A stretch of DNA of 46,785 nucleotides, from positions 1-46,785 of the forward strand of contig NZ_JAHLQL010000010.1 of the NCBI RefSeq assembly GCF_018919175.1, read 5' to 3'. Origin of the DNA: Clostridium simiarum. GTDB lineage: Bacteria; Bacillota; Clostridia; Clostridiales; Clostridiaceae. The position numbers were made by a program, and so were the translations under genes. This document shows, in pieces, positions 35,147 through 44,690 of the stretch (positions are counted from its first letter, which is position 1; every line of letters starts with the position of its first letter). Under the pieces are notes generated by a model, which was not told the origin of the DNA, did no database searches, and worked only from the letters and a program-made list of their open reading frames with translations.

Positions 35147-36361
35147 ATGAGAATTATACACACATCTGATTGGCATTTGGGGAAATATTTAGATGGAATA
35201 AAAAATAGTAGATTAGAAGAACAGAAGATGTTCTTAGAAGAGTTTATAGATATAGTAGAAAAAGAAAAGGCTGATATGATTATAATTGCTGGAGACATAT
35301 ATGATAATGGTAATCCACCAGCTAAGGCAGAAAGGTTATTTTACGATACATTAAAAAAGCTTAGTAATGATGGGAAAAGACCTATAATTGTAATTGCTGG
35401 GAACCATGATAACCCAGAAAGACTTATGGCAGTTAGCCCACTTACCTCAGAGTATGGAATAATAATATTAGGAACTCCCAAAAACTATGTAGAAAAAGGG
35501 GAGTATGGCAGTTGTAAGGTTTTAGACTCTGGAGAGAGTTTTATAGAAATAGAATTAAATGGTGAAAGGGCTGTAATATTAGCATTACCTTATCCTAGTG
35601 AAAAGAGGCTTAACGAAGTATTCATATTTGAAGATAATGATAAAGAAAGAATGATGAGTTATTCAGAAAAAATAGGAGAAATCTTTTCTAATCTTTCAGA
35701 AAAGTATAGAGAGGATACTATAAATTTAGCTGTATCACATATCTTTGTAAATGGTGGTATTACATCAGATTCGGAAAGAAGTATAGAACTTGGTGGAAGT
35801 CTTGCGGTAAATGTAGAAAATTTACCTAAAAATGCTCAATACATAGCATTAGGACATTTACATAAGCCTCAAAGAGTAGGAAATACAAAGAATGCTTATT
35901 ATTCTGGATCACCAATTCAGTATAGTAAAAGTGAAATCAACTATTCTAAGTCCGTATATAAGGTAGAAGTTACTGCAGGAGAAGAAGCTAAGGTTGAAAA
36001 GATACTCTTAAGAAATTATAAGCCCATTGAAATATGGAAGTGTGAAAGTGTTTCAGAAGCTATAGAAAAATGTAAGGAAAATTCTAATAGGGATGTTTGG
36101 GTATATCTTAAGATAAAAACTGAAGAATATATAAATCAAGAGTATATAAAGCTTATGAATGAGTATAAAAAAGATATAATTGAGATAATTCCAGATATAA
36201 CATCTAAAGAAGAAGAGATAGAAGAAATTGAAGATATAAGAGAAAAGTCTATGGGAGAACTTTTTAAAGAATTTTATTCAAATCAAAGAGGCTACAATAT
36301 AAGTGAAGAGCTTTTAGAATTGTTCTTATCCATAGTTAATGAAGAGGAAGAAGAGGAGTAG
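35147..36361 (+). CDS. sbcD: SbcD, nuclease subunit of SbcCD
   Basis: A 404-residue metallophosphoesterase of the Mre11 type. The manganese-binding motifs are all present: TSDWHLGK (6-13), AGDIYDNGNPP (about 47-57), IAGNHDNPERL (about 85-95), AVSHIFV and GHLHKPQ. With SbcC it cleaves DNA hairpins and processes blocked ends. The C-terminal part is a long acidic region (EEEIEEIEDI, EEEEEE) that should contact SbcC. The ATG at 35147 has only a distant AAAGG site, so initiation may be weak or the start a little different. The sbcC gene begins 9 nt later. Confidence 0.95.
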   Translation: MRIIHTSDWHLGKYLDGIKNSRLEEQKMFLEEFIDIVEKEKADMIIIAGDIYDNGNPPAKAERLFYDTLKKLSNDGKRPIIVIAGNHDNPERLMAVSPLTSEYGIIILGTPKNYVEKGEYGSCKVLDSGESFIEIELNGERAVILALPYPSEKRLNEVFIFEDNDKERMMSYSEKIGEIFSNLSEKYREDTINLAVSHIFVNGGITSDSERSIELGGSLAVNVENLPKNAQYIALGHLHKPQRVGNTKNAYYSGSPIQYSKSEINYSKSVYKVEVTAGEEAKVEKILLRNYKPIEIWKCESVSEAIEKCKENSNRDVWVYLKIKTEEYINQEYIKLMNEYKKDIIEIIPDITSKEEEIEEIEDIREKSMGELFKEFYSNQRGYNISEELLELFLSIVNEEEEEE

Positions 36362-36370
36362 GGATAGTAT

Positions 36371-39300
36371 ATGAAACCTAAAAGACTTGCTATAAAAGGA
36401 TTAAATAGCTTTGTAGATGAACAGATAATTAATTTTGAAACGTTAACTTCAAAAGGTTTGTTTGGAATATTTGGACCAACAGGTAGTGGAAAGTCCACTA
36501 TACTTGATGCTATAACTATGGCTCTTTATGGAGACATTGCTAGGGATTCAAGGGAATATATAAATAGTTTTTGTGATGGGGTCAGTGTAAGCTATGAATT
36601 TGAAATAGGAGTAGGAGGATCTAGAAAGACTTATATAGCTGATAGAGTAGTAAATAAAGATAAAAAAGGAGTTTATAAATTAAAGACTTGTAGACTTTTA
36701 GAAAATATAGATGGGGAGATAGTTCCTATAGCTGAGGGTGCAAGAGAGGTTAGAGGTAAGGTTGAAGAGATAATAGGTCTTAAGGCGGAGGATTTTACTA
36801 GGTCTGTAGTGCTTCCACAGGGAAAGTTCAGTGAGTTTTTGAAACTTTCTGGGGTGGAGCGAAGAAATATGCTAGAGAGAATATTTAACTTAAGAAAGTA
36901 CGGAATAGCTTTATCTGAAAAAATTAAAATAGAAAGAAGAAAAAGGGCAGAAGAGTTAAGTGTATTAAACACTCAGATTCAATCTATAACTAGTAGAGAA
37001 GTGTCAGAAGAAGCTTATAAATTACTTGAAGAGGAAATAATCTCTTTAAAGAAGGAAGAGAGTTCTGTTAGAGATGAAAAAGTAGAGGTAGATAAAAAAT
37101 ACCAGCACTATAACAATCTTTGGATAATGAAAAAAGAACTTTTAACTTATGAAAACCTAAAGGAAGAACTTTTAAAGGATAGGGATTCCATGGATAAAAA
37201 ATCCCTAAAACTTCTTAAAGGAAAAAAGGCTATTTTAGTTAAACCCTATATAGATAGCTATATAAATACTGAAAAGGCTCTAGTAAATTTCGAAAATCAG
37301 TATGATTCTATGGAATTTAATATAAGAAATCTAGAAAAACAGCTAGAAGACATGAAGGGGCAGTATGAAAATGCATTGAATTTAAAAGATGAAGAACTTC
37401 CAAAGCTTGTAGAAAAGCAAACTAAGCTTCAGAGAGCCTTAGACCTAGATAAAAATATTTTAGAAATTACCAAAGAGAGAAACTTATTAGCAGATAAGTT
37501 TAAAAAAGTAATGGGAAGATTAAAGGATTTAAATTCCCTACAAAACAGTATTAAAGAAAGCATCAAAGATGAAGATTTATTAATGGAAAAATTAGAAGGT
37601 GAAATAGAAGAAGTAAAAATAGATCCAAGCATAAGAGAAAAGATATTTAAAGGATCTATAGTTTCTACGGAAAAAATAAAAAAAGAAGAGGACTTATTTA
37701 AACTAGAGTCAAAAATTAAAGAAATAGAAAAAAATTTAATTACTTTTAAGGAAGAGAAAGATGTATTAGAAAAATTCATTGAAGAAACAGAGGGGTATAT
37801 TAAAGAAAGAGAAAATAAGTTGAAAAGTATTGAAGATAATTTCCCAGGACATAAAGATAAACTTATAGCTATGGAAAAAAAGGATACTTACTATGTAATG
37901 GTTCTTAATCAATATGAAGAAATTATAACCTCTAAGTATAGTTTAGAAGAGAAGATAAAAAATCTACAGGAAGATGTAAAGAATAATAATAGTAAAAAGG
38001 AATTTATAGAAAAAGAAATCCAGGTTTTAAAAAATAACATAGGAAAAACATTGGAAGAAATAGAAGAGTTAAATAGGGAAAATCTAGCTTATACCTTATC
38101 TAAGGATTTAAAAGAAGGGGATTCATGTCCTGTTTGTGGATCTATTCATCATATAAGATATGCAAATAGTAAAGATGAAAGTTTACTTTTAAAAAAACAG
38201 GATGAAAAAGATCAAATTGAAAAAGAATTGTTAAAGTTAGAAGCTAGTTTAAAAGAAATAGAGATTAAGATTTTTCAAAGCTCTACCTTTATGGAATCCT
38301 CTTTAAAGGAGTTAGAATTAATAGAAAATAGATTAGAAAATATAGACTCAGAGGGAATTTTTAATTTAAAGGAAAAAGCACCATCTATAGAGGAATTTAA
38401 AAGTTATTATAATGAGTTTAAGAAAGAGCATCTAAAGCTTAAAGAAGCTATAGAAAATTATGAAAAGGAAAGAAATATTTTAGAATCAGAAATAAAAGAA
38501 GGCAAAGAAGTTTTATCAAGCAAAAAGCTTAATTACGAAAAGGTTAGAATAGAAATAAATTCAGAAGAAAACAATTGTATTGCTGCTAAAAAAGACTTAG
38601 AAGAAGCATTGTATTCTGTTAAAAAACTAGAAGAAGAGCTGATGGTTTTAAGAAAAGATACTTCTTTATGGGACTTTGTGGAAGAGAGTAAAAAAATAAA
38701 TGAAAAGGATAAATCATTTTCTATTATTCAAAACAAGATTAAAGAGTTAAAGGAATGTTTAATAAAACATCAAAAGCAAAGTGAAGAATATTTAAAAGAG
38801 ATAAATTTATTAGAAGTAGAAAAAGCAAAGATAGAAGAATCAGGAAAAGAAAAAAGAAGTATCTTAGATAAATACACTAAAGAAAAAGAATTACTTACAG
38901 AGGGAAAAGATGCAGGTGACTATATAAAAGAAGTTATAAACAAGAAAGAATATATAATTACAGAAGAAGCTAGACTAAAAGGACTTTTAGAAAAGTTAAA
39001 AAAAGAGGCAGAAGAATTAAAGGATAAATTTATTTCATTAAAACAAAACATATTAAACTGTAGAGAACAAAGATTAAAGGATGAACAATCTTTAATTAAG
39101 GCATTAGAAGAAAATGAGTTTCTATCAAAGGAAGAAGCTTTAGAGTTCATTTTAGATAAAAGAGAACTTGATATCTTAGAAATTGAAATAAAAGATTATG
39201 AGAAAAGATTAAGTGAAGTGGATACAAACATTAAAAATATAAGTGATAAACTAAAAGGAGAAGACATCAAGGAAGAGCTTTGGAAAGAAATAAAATACAA

Positions 39301-39946
39301 AAATCTATATCTTGGAGAAAAATTAGAGGGAATAATAAAAGATATAGCCTCAAAAGAACAGATATTAAAAGATATGGATAGAGATTTAAAGGAACTGAAA
39401 TCTATAATTAAGGAACATAAGAAAATGGCTCATTTATGTGGTAACCTAGATGAATTATCAAAGCTTATAGAGGGAAACAAGTTTGTAGAGTTTGTAGCCC
39501 AAAGTCAGCTTAAGTATATCTGCATAGAGGCATCAAAAAGACTTAAAGATATTACAAGGGGAAGATATGCATTAGAACTAGATGATTCAGGAAGCTTTGT
39601 AATGAGAGATGATTTTAATGGAGGACATAGACGTTCAGCAAGTACCTTATCTGGGGGAGAAACCTTCTTAACATCATTATCCCTAGCGTTGGCCCTTTCT
39701 TCACAAATTCAGTTAAAAGGCAGTGCACCCTTAGAGTTCTTTTTCTTAGATGAAGGGTTTGGTAGTTTAGATAAGGCTTTACTTGATACGGTTATAGATT
39801 CTCTTGAAACTTTAAGGTCAGATAGATTATCCATAGGTCTAATTAGTCACGTGGAAGATTTAAAAAATAGGGTTCCTATAAAGTTAATTGTAGATAGTGG
39901 TTCTAATGGAGATATGGGAAGTGTTGTAAAAATAGAACTAACATAA
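36371..39946 (+). CDS. sbcC: SbcC, SMC-like ATPase of SbcCD
   Basis: A 1191-residue Rad50-type protein. The ATPase head is split: N-terminal Walker A GPTGSGKSTILDAI (about 35-48), C-terminal signature TLSGGETFLTSLSLALALS (about 1096-1114) and Walker B LEFFFLDEGFGSLD (about 1124-1137). Between them run two very long coiled coils rich in Lys and Glu, meeting at a zinc hook CPVC near residues 586-589. Length is normal. Start ATG at 36371, 9 nt after the sbcD stop, with a weak GGGATAG site, so sbcD and sbcC are one operon. Confidence 0.97.
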   Translation: MKPKRLAIKGLNSFVDEQIINFETLTSKGLFGIFGPTGSGKSTILDAITMALYGDIARDSREYINSFCDGVSVSYEFEIGVGGSRKTYIADRVVNKDKKGVYKLKTCRLLENIDGEIVPIAEGAREVRGKVEEIIGLKAEDFTRSVVLPQGKFSEFLKLSGVERRNMLERIFNLRKYGIALSEKIKIERRKRAEELSVLNTQIQSITSREVSEEAYKLLEEEIISLKKEESSVRDEKVEVDKKYQHYNNLWIMKKELLTYENLKEELLKDRDSMDKKSLKLLKGKKAILVKPYIDSYINTEKALVNFENQYDSMEFNIRNLEKQLEDMKGQYENALNLKDEELPKLVEKQTKLQRALDLDKNILEITKERNLLADKFKKVMGRLKDLNSLQNSIKESIKDEDLLMEKLEGEIEEVKIDPSIREKIFKGSIVSTEKIKKEEDLFKLESKIKEIEKNLITFKEEKDVLEKFIEETEGYIKERENKLKSIEDNFPGHKDKLIAMEKKDTYYVMVLNQYEEIITSKYSLEEKIKNLQEDVKNNNSKKEFIEKEIQVLKNNIGKTLEEIEELNRENLAYTLSKDLKEGDSCPVCGSIHHIRYANSKDESLLLKKQDEKDQIEKELLKLEASLKEIEIKIFQSSTFMESSLKELELIENRLENIDSEGIFNLKEKAPSIEEFKSYYNEFKKEHLKLKEAIENYEKERNILESEIKEGKEVLSSKKLNYEKVRIEINSEENNCIAAKKDLEEALYSVKKLEEELMVLRKDTSLWDFVEESKKINEKDKSFSIIQNKIKELKECLIKHQKQSEEYLKEINLLEVEKAKIEESGKEKRSILDKYTKEKELLTEGKDAGDYIKEVINKKEYIITEEARLKGLLEKLKKEAEELKDKFISLKQNILNCREQRLKDEQSLIKALEENEFLSKEEALEFILDKRELDILEIEIKDYEKRLSEVDTNIKNISDKLKGEDIKEELWKEIKYKNLYLGEKLEGIIKDIASKEQILKDMDRDLKELKSIIKEHKKMAHLCGNLDELSKLIEGNKFVEFVAQSQLKYICIEASKRLKDITRGRYALELDDSGSFVMRDDFNGGHRRSASTLSGGETFLTSLSLALALSSQIQLKGSAPLEFFFLDEGFGSLDKALLDTVIDSLETLRSDRLSIGLISHVEDLKNRVPIKLIVDSGSNGDMGSVVKIELT

Positions 39947-40013
39947 TTATATTTTTTAGGTATATTTATGAAATAAGTCAATATATTCAGAATGTTAAGA
40001 AATGATTATAAAG

Positions 40014-40060
40014 TATATCAATTCATGTTATCAGAAAAATGAATTGGTATATTTTTTTTA
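40014..40060 (+). terminator. Terminator of the sbcDC operon
   Basis: TATATCAATTCAT (40014-40026) pairs with ATGAATTGGTATA (40039-40051), with one G-T, and a T8 run follows. Confidence 0.9.
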
Positions 40061-40146
40061 TTGAACATATAATTAAATTATAAATATGTCTATTTTTTAA
40101 CAAAACTATTAAGAACTTATTAATAATTAATAAAGGAGGATTAGTT

Positions 40147-41514
40147 ATGGATTTATTAAGCACCATGAAAAAGATTAATGATATTTTTTGGAGTTATATT
40201 TTAACCTTCTTACTTTGTGGTACAGGCATATTTTTTACATTTAGACTTAGATTCGTACAAGTTAGAAAGTTTAAAGAAGGTTGGAAGCGAGTTTTTGGTG
40301 GTTTAAGTCTAAAAGGAGAGAGGGCAGGAAAAGATGGTATGTCATCCTTCCAAGCATTAAGTACAGCCATAGCAGCGCAAGTTGGTACAGGAAATCTTGC
40401 GGGAGCAGCAACAGCTATAGTATCAGGAGGACCTGGAGCAATATTTTGGATGTGGGTAAGTGCTTTCTTTGGTATGGCAACTATATTTGCAGAAGCAACC
40501 TTATCTCAACTATTTAAAGAAAGAGTTGATGGGGAGATTACAGGAGGACCAGCATACTATATAAGTAAAGGTTTAAATAATAAATATTTAGCTGGATTTT
40601 TCTCAGTTGCTATAATAGTTGCTTTAGGATTTATGGGTAATATGGTTCAATCTAATTCAATAGGATCAGCATTTAGCACTGCCTTTGGATTTGAACCTGT
40701 TATAGTAGGAATCATAATTGCAATAATTGCTGGTTTTATATTTATAGGAGGAGTAGGAAGAATAGCATCTGTTACTGAAAAGATTGTACCTATAATGGCA
40801 TTATTTTATTTACTAGGTGGACTTGTTATATTAATTTTAAATTATACTAACGTATTGCCAGCTTTCAAGATGATATTTGTTGGAGCTTTTAAGCCAGAGG
40901 CGGTTTTAGGTGGAGCTATAGGTGTAAGTGTTAAACAAGCTATTAGATATGGAGTTGCAAGAGGATTATTCTCTAATGAAGCAGGTATGGGATCTACACC
41001 GCATGCTCATGCTGTAGCAAAGGTTAAACATCCTGGAGAGCAAGGTACAGTAGCTATAGTTAGTGTATTTATAGATACATTTATAGTTCTTACAATGACA
41101 GCCTTAGTTATATTATCAACAGGAGCTTTAAATACAGGAGTAACAGGTATTGAACTTACACAAAATGCTTTTTCAATGGGATTTAAGAGTTTGGGTAACT
41201 TTGGAAATATATTTATTGCTATATGTTTACTGTTCTTTGCCTTCTCTACTATAATAGGATGGTACTTCTTTGCAGAGGCAAATGTAAAGTATCTTTTTGG
41301 AACCAAGCATTTGAATATATTTAGATTGCTAGTTTTAATATGTATAGTAGTAGGAGCTGCTTTAAAAGTTGATCTAGTTTGGGAGCTTGCAGATACCTTC
41401 AATGGACTTATGGTTATACCTAACCTTATAGCCCTTATATTCTTATCATCTAAAGTTAGTAATAGCTTAAAAGAATATGAATCATTAAAACAGGATTATA
41501 TTGATTATGAATAA
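40147..41514 (+). CDS. AGCS family sodium:alanine/glycine symporter
   Basis: A 455-residue membrane protein with about eleven transmembrane segments. It has the family marks FQALSTAIAAQVGTGNLAGAA (about 67-87) and GGPGAIFWMWVSAFFGM (about 93-109), then GLFSNEAGMGSTPHAHAVA (about 275-293). AGCS proteins bring in alanine or glycine with sodium or protons. The ATG at 40147 follows AAAGGAGGA. It is monocistronic, between the sbcC terminator and its own hairpin. Confidence 0.96.
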   Translation: MDLLSTMKKINDIFWSYILTFLLCGTGIFFTFRLRFVQVRKFKEGWKRVFGGLSLKGERAGKDGMSSFQALSTAIAAQVGTGNLAGAATAIVSGGPGAIFWMWVSAFFGMATIFAEATLSQLFKERVDGEITGGPAYYISKGLNNKYLAGFFSVAIIVALGFMGNMVQSNSIGSAFSTAFGFEPVIVGIIIAIIAGFIFIGGVGRIASVTEKIVPIMALFYLLGGLVILILNYTNVLPAFKMIFVGAFKPEAVLGGAIGVSVKQAIRYGVARGLFSNEAGMGSTPHAHAVAKVKHPGEQGTVAIVSVFIDTFIVLTMTALVILSTGALNTGVTGIELTQNAFSMGFKSLGNFGNIFIAICLLFFAFSTIIGWYFFAEANVKYLFGTKHLNIFRLLVLICIVVGAALKVDLVWELADTFNGLMVIPNLIALIFLSSKVSNSLKEYESLKQDYIDYE

Positions 41515-41518
41515 TAAT

Positions 41519-41550
41519 AAAGCTACTTCTTTTTAGAAGTAGCTTTACCC
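41519..41550 (+). terminator. Terminator of the AGCS gene
   Basis: AAAGCTACTTCT (41519-41530) pairs perfectly with AGAAGTAGCTTT (41535-41546), with a 4-T loop. The T tract at the 3' edge of the stem is short. Confidence 0.8.
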
Positions 41551-41607
41551 TATTAATAAGTTATCTAATATAGAGTAGGTTAAATTTATTACTATATTCA
41601 AAAAATA

Positions 41608-41636
41608 TTGCTTTATATATAGTTTTATGTTAATAT
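41608..41636 (+). promoter_or_regulatory. Probable promoter of tRNA-Arg
   Basis: TTGCTT (41608-41613), 17 nt, TAATAT (41631-41636). The tRNA starts 15 nt further on. The hexamers are near-consensus only. Confidence 0.5.
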
Positions 41637-41651
41637 GATTGTGTTAGTCAT

Positions 41652-41728
41652 GCGGTGGTAGCTCAGTTGGATAGAGTAGCTGGCTACGAACCAGTTGGTC
41701 GGGGGTTCGAATCCTCTCCGCCGCACCA
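41652..41728 (+). tRNA. tRNA-Arg (ACG)
   Basis: A 77-nt cloverleaf with encoded CCA. The anticodon loop is CTACGAA, giving ACG, which is deaminated to ICG and reads CGU, CGC and CGA. The acceptor GCGGTGG pairs with CCGCCGC with one G-U. It is a single-gene transcription unit. Confidence 0.97.
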
Positions 41729-42037
41729 TAGAAGCCTTACAAACACTAAGTTTGTAGGGTTTTTGTTTTGCTCTTAAATAAACTTTTACCTCCATATATA
41801 CAAATCATTTAATTTTCACATGGCTTTTTCTTTAATGGACCGTGTTGATCAGGATAAAAAATAGGTATTATTTAAAAATTTGCCTATTTCTATTACAAAT
41901 ATAGTTTACCCAAATAATGAAATATGCTAATAATTATTTAGTAAAACATGGTATAATTTTCATGTAATTAGTTATGTTTTGTAAAATATTATAAACTAAA
42001 GAATGGTTATATTAGCATATAAGAGGGGTAATAAAGA
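41729..42037 (+). other. tRNA-Arg terminator and intergenic region
   Basis: CCTTACAAAC (41735-41744) pairs with GTTTGTAGGG (41750-41759), with one G-T pair, and TTTTTG follows, so 41735-41766 is the tRNA-Arg terminator. The rest to 42037 has no gene I can support. TATAAT at about 41950 may be the -10 element for the acetyltransferase gene. Confidence 0.65.
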
Positions 42038-42745
42038 ATGGATAAATCAAGTAAAATAACTTTTGTACAAAAGCAATTAGCAATGGACTGGAAATGTGAT
42101 TGCAATGTTTTTAAAGATGATAAAAATGTTTTTATTAAATCAGAAAATAAGTTTTTTGAGATAGTTACATTTGGGAAAAATGCAGTTATTAAAGCACATC
42201 CATCTATCTATAATTGGTGTATAGAGCTTTTTTCAACAACATCCGCAGAGGATATAATGGATGGGGAGAATTTATTTTTTATTGAAACGAAACTAAGAGA
42301 ATTTGGGAAAAAGCTTGCAGGTGAACACACTCGATATCTATATCTAAATAAGAATGAAACTATTTATAAACCTAATGATTTTGAGTATAAATTCTTTGAT
42401 AAAACTAATATTAATACTTTATATTCTAACAAAGGTTTTGATAATGCATTAAACTACAAAAATGATGTTATTGCATTTGGAGCATATAAAGAAAACCAAC
42501 TTGTTGCCATAGCTGGAGCTGATGACTATATGTCAAGTTTATGGCAGATTGGAATAGATACCTTACCGGAATATCGAAATAAGGGACTAGCCTCTTATCT
42601 TGTAAAAACTTTGGCTGATGAAATTGAAAGACGTGGCGCATTGCCATACTATACCACATGGAGTGCCAATATTGCATCAACAACAGTTGCTCTCAAAGTA
42701 GGGTTTTCACCTATTTGGGTTGGATATTATGCAACTGACATATAA
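42038..42745 (+). CDS. GNAT family N-acetyltransferase
   Basis: A 235-residue protein. The C-terminal half is a GNAT fold: WQIGIDTLPEYRNKGLASYLVKTLADEI (about 169-196), where RNKGLAS is the acetyl-CoA pyrophosphate loop (R-x-x-G-x-A), then YYTTWSANIASTTVALKVGFSPIW at the end. The N-terminal half (about 1-120) is an extra domain without motifs I know. The substrate is unknown. ATG at 42038 follows AAGAGGGGTAA. It is followed 104 nt later by an exporter gene on the same strand, which may be unrelated. Confidence 0.9.
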   Translation: MDKSSKITFVQKQLAMDWKCDCNVFKDDKNVFIKSENKFFEIVTFGKNAVIKAHPSIYNWCIELFSTTSAEDIMDGENLFFIETKLREFGKKLAGEHTRYLYLNKNETIYKPNDFEYKFFDKTNINTLYSNKGFDNALNYKNDVIAFGAYKENQLVAIAGADDYMSSLWQIGIDTLPEYRNKGLASYLVKTLADEIERRGALPYYTTWSANIASTTVALKVGFSPIWVGYYATDI

Positions 42746-42849
42746 TACATGAATAAAATCTGTCATTAGTGAAGTAAGGAATTAATAAATTAATGTACTA
42801 TAAATAACAATAATTAAAAAAACTTTAGATTGCTTTAGGAGGTGATTGT

Positions 42850-43701
42850 GTGAATATAAAAAATAAAAGTCTAATAGAAATTCATTTAGCTGTTTTTTTA
42901 TTTGGATTATCAGGCTTATTTGGGAAATTGCTATCATTATCATCAATAATAATTGTTTTTGGGAGAGTTTTCTTTTCAAGTATTTTTTTATTGATTATAA
43001 ATCTTTATATTAAGAAAGACATGAAACTAAAGCAACAAAAACATTATTTTTATTTGGTAATTATGGGTGTAATTTTAGCAATCCACTGGAGTACTTTTTT
43101 TAAGTCTATTCAAGTTTCTACAGTAGCAATAGGATTACTTACATTTTCTACATTTCCTGTTTTCGTTACTTTTCTTGAGCCATCTTTTTTCAAAGAGAAA
43201 ATTAAGCCATCAGATATTGTGGTGGCAATTGTTACAATCTTTGGAGTAGTACTTGTTATTCCAAAGTTTGAATTGGGAAACAATTTAACTCAAGGAGTTT
43301 TATGGGGAATAGTATCTGGTTTTACTTATGCCATTCTTTCAATGCTTAATAGAAAATATGTAAAAGAATACTCAAGTTCGGTAATTGCTTTTTATGAACA
43401 GTTTGTAGCAACAATTATATTAATTCCCTTTTTATTTTTGCAAAAACCAGTTTTTCAACCTAAAGACATATTATTACTTATCCTATTAGGTACGGTTTTT
43501 ACTGGAATTTCTCATTCACTTTTCATAAATGGTTTAAAGAATATTAAAACCCAAACAGCAGGTATTATATCAAGCCTTGAGCCAGTTTATGGTATACTTT
43601 TTGGTGCTTTTTTATTAAGAGAAATACCAACATTAAGAGAAATCATAGGTGGCATTATTATTTTAGGTACTGTTTTTTACTCAACTATTAAATCTAAATA
43701 A
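42850..43701 (+). CDS. EamA (DMT superfamily) transporter
   Basis: A 283-residue membrane protein with ten hydrophobic segments in two EamA repeats. The first runs from LAVFLFGLSGLFGKLLSLS to about 135; the second begins GVLWGIVSGFTYAILSMLNRKY (about 149-170) and ends EPVYGILFGAFLLREIPT (about 239-256). The family exports or imports small metabolites such as amino acids or nucleosides; the substrate is not readable. The start is GTG at 42850 after AGGAGGTGATT. No other gene shares its transcript on the right. Confidence 0.93.
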   Translation: MNIKNKSLIEIHLAVFLFGLSGLFGKLLSLSSIIIVFGRVFFSSIFLLIINLYIKKDMKLKQQKHYFYLVIMGVILAIHWSTFFKSIQVSTVAIGLLTFSTFPVFVTFLEPSFFKEKIKPSDIVVAIVTIFGVVLVIPKFELGNNLTQGVLWGIVSGFTYAILSMLNRKYVKEYSSSVIAFYEQFVATIILIPFLFLQKPVFQPKDILLLILLGTVFTGISHSLFINGLKNIKTQTAGIISSLEPVYGILFGAFLLREIPTLREIIGGIIILGTVFYSTIKSK

Positions 43702-43801
43702 TTCATATTGTTAACTTTAGGTATAATAATTTAACAAATAAACAATTTATAAACTTCCTTATTATTCTGAAAAAGAATTTTATGAGATTTTTATTTTACA
43801 A

Positions 43802-43876
43802 TTAACAATTTTTGGCTGCTTGTGGTATAATTAATTAAATTAAATATAGTTAATGATAATTATATTGTTATCATTA
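43802..43876 (+). promoter_or_regulatory. Promoter of the clpP-like gene with a downstream inverted repeat
   Basis: TTAACA (43802-43807), 18 nt, TATAAT (43826-43831) is a good promoter. Downstream, TAATGATAA (43851-43859) is inverted as TTATCATTA (43868-43876) around 8 nt. It sits in the 5' leader and may be an operator or an mRNA hairpin. The half-sites recall Fur-type boxes, but the spacing is 7-6-7 rather than 7-1-7, so I do not call it Fur. Confidence 0.5.
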
Positions 43877-43912
43877 AATTTAAACATATTAAATGGATAG
43901 GAGAATGATATA

Positions 43913-44497
43913 ATGAACAATCAAGAGCAGAAACAAGAAAAAGAAACTTCAAGCTTAGTACTAGAAAAACAATTACAATCTAGATCAATCATAATTTCTG
44001 GAGAGATTAATCAAGCTTTAGCGGAAAAAATAACTGCACAACTCTTAATTCTACAAGAAATGGGCGATGAACCAATAAAATTATTTATCAACAGTCAAGG
44101 TGGTCATGTGGAAGCTGGTGATACAATTCATGATATGATTAAGTTTATTAAGCCACGTGTTATTGTAATTGGTACTGGTTGGGTTGCAAGTGCCGCTATA
44201 ACAATTTATCTTGCGGCTGAAAAGCAAGATCGTTATTCTTTACCAAACACAAGGTATATGATACATCAACCATTAGGTGGATTCAACGGTCAAGCTACAG
44301 ATATTGGTATTGAAGCAGAAGAGATATTAAGAGTACGTAAGAGGATCAATAGCATAATCAGTGAAGCCACTGGTCAACCATTAGAAAAAATAGAAAAAGA
44401 TACGGATAGAAATTATTGGTTAAATGCTTATGAAGCAATTGATTATGGGATAGTAAATAAAGTTATTTCCAAATATGAAGAATTAGCGGATCTGTAA
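43913..44497 (+). CDS. clpP: ClpP-like protease subunit with Asn at the catalytic Asp position
   Basis: A 194-residue ClpP-family protein. The fold is intact: INSQGGHVEAG (about 61-71), the nucleophile region GTGWVASAAITIYLA (about 85-99, Ser in VASAA instead of the usual AASMG) and the catalytic His in YMIHQPLGGFNGQATDI (about 116-132). The third catalytic position, Asp in the usual TERDRFLSA-type segment, reads TDRNYWLNA here, i.e. Asn. Listeria ClpP1 has such a Ser-His-Asn triad and works only with ClpP2, so this one may need a partner subunit. The gene stands alone, without clpX or tig, so it is a paralogue rather than the housekeeping copy. ATG at 43913 follows GATAGGAGAATG. Confidence 0.92.
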   Translation: MNNQEQKQEKETSSLVLEKQLQSRSIIISGEINQALAEKITAQLLILQEMGDEPIKLFINSQGGHVEAGDTIHDMIKFIKPRVIVIGTGWVASAAITIYLAAEKQDRYSLPNTRYMIHQPLGGFNGQATDIGIEAEEILRVRKRINSIISEATGQPLEKIEKDTDRNYWLNAYEAIDYGIVNKVISKYEELADL

Positions 44498-44509
44498 TTT
44501 ATCAAAGTA

Positions 44510-44538
44510 TTAATCTATATATAAGAAATATAGATTAA
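44510..44538 (+). other. Hairpin after the clpP-like gene, weak terminator
   Basis: TTAATCTATA (44510-44519) pairs with TATAGATTAA (44529-44538). It is AT-only apart from one G-C pair and has no clean T-run, so terminator activity is doubtful. The region to 44650 carries no other gene. Confidence 0.4.
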
Positions 44539-44651
44539 TAAGTCTTTAATTATTATTAATACCTGATTGAAAGAATATTATAATGCATGAGTGGAAATTA
44601 TAGAATCAAAAAATACAAAGACCTATAACGGGAAACAGACAAAAAAATAGA

Positions 44652-44690
44652 AAAAGGGAGAAAATAATCTAATTTTTTCTCCCTTTTGGT
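44652..44690. terminator. Convergent terminator with the YcxB-like gene end inside it
   Basis: AAAAGGGAGAAAA (44652-44664) pairs with TTTTCTCCCTTTT (44675-44687). T-rich tails follow on both strands. The stop of the minus-strand YcxB-like gene (44669) lies in the loop and its last codons form the right arm. Confidence 0.85.

Noticed and set aside
43851..43876. Fur or PerR box before the ClpP-like gene
   Set aside because: The half-sites TGATAAT and GTTATCA are separated by 6 nt, not the 1 nt of the usual 7-1-7 box, and one base mismatches.
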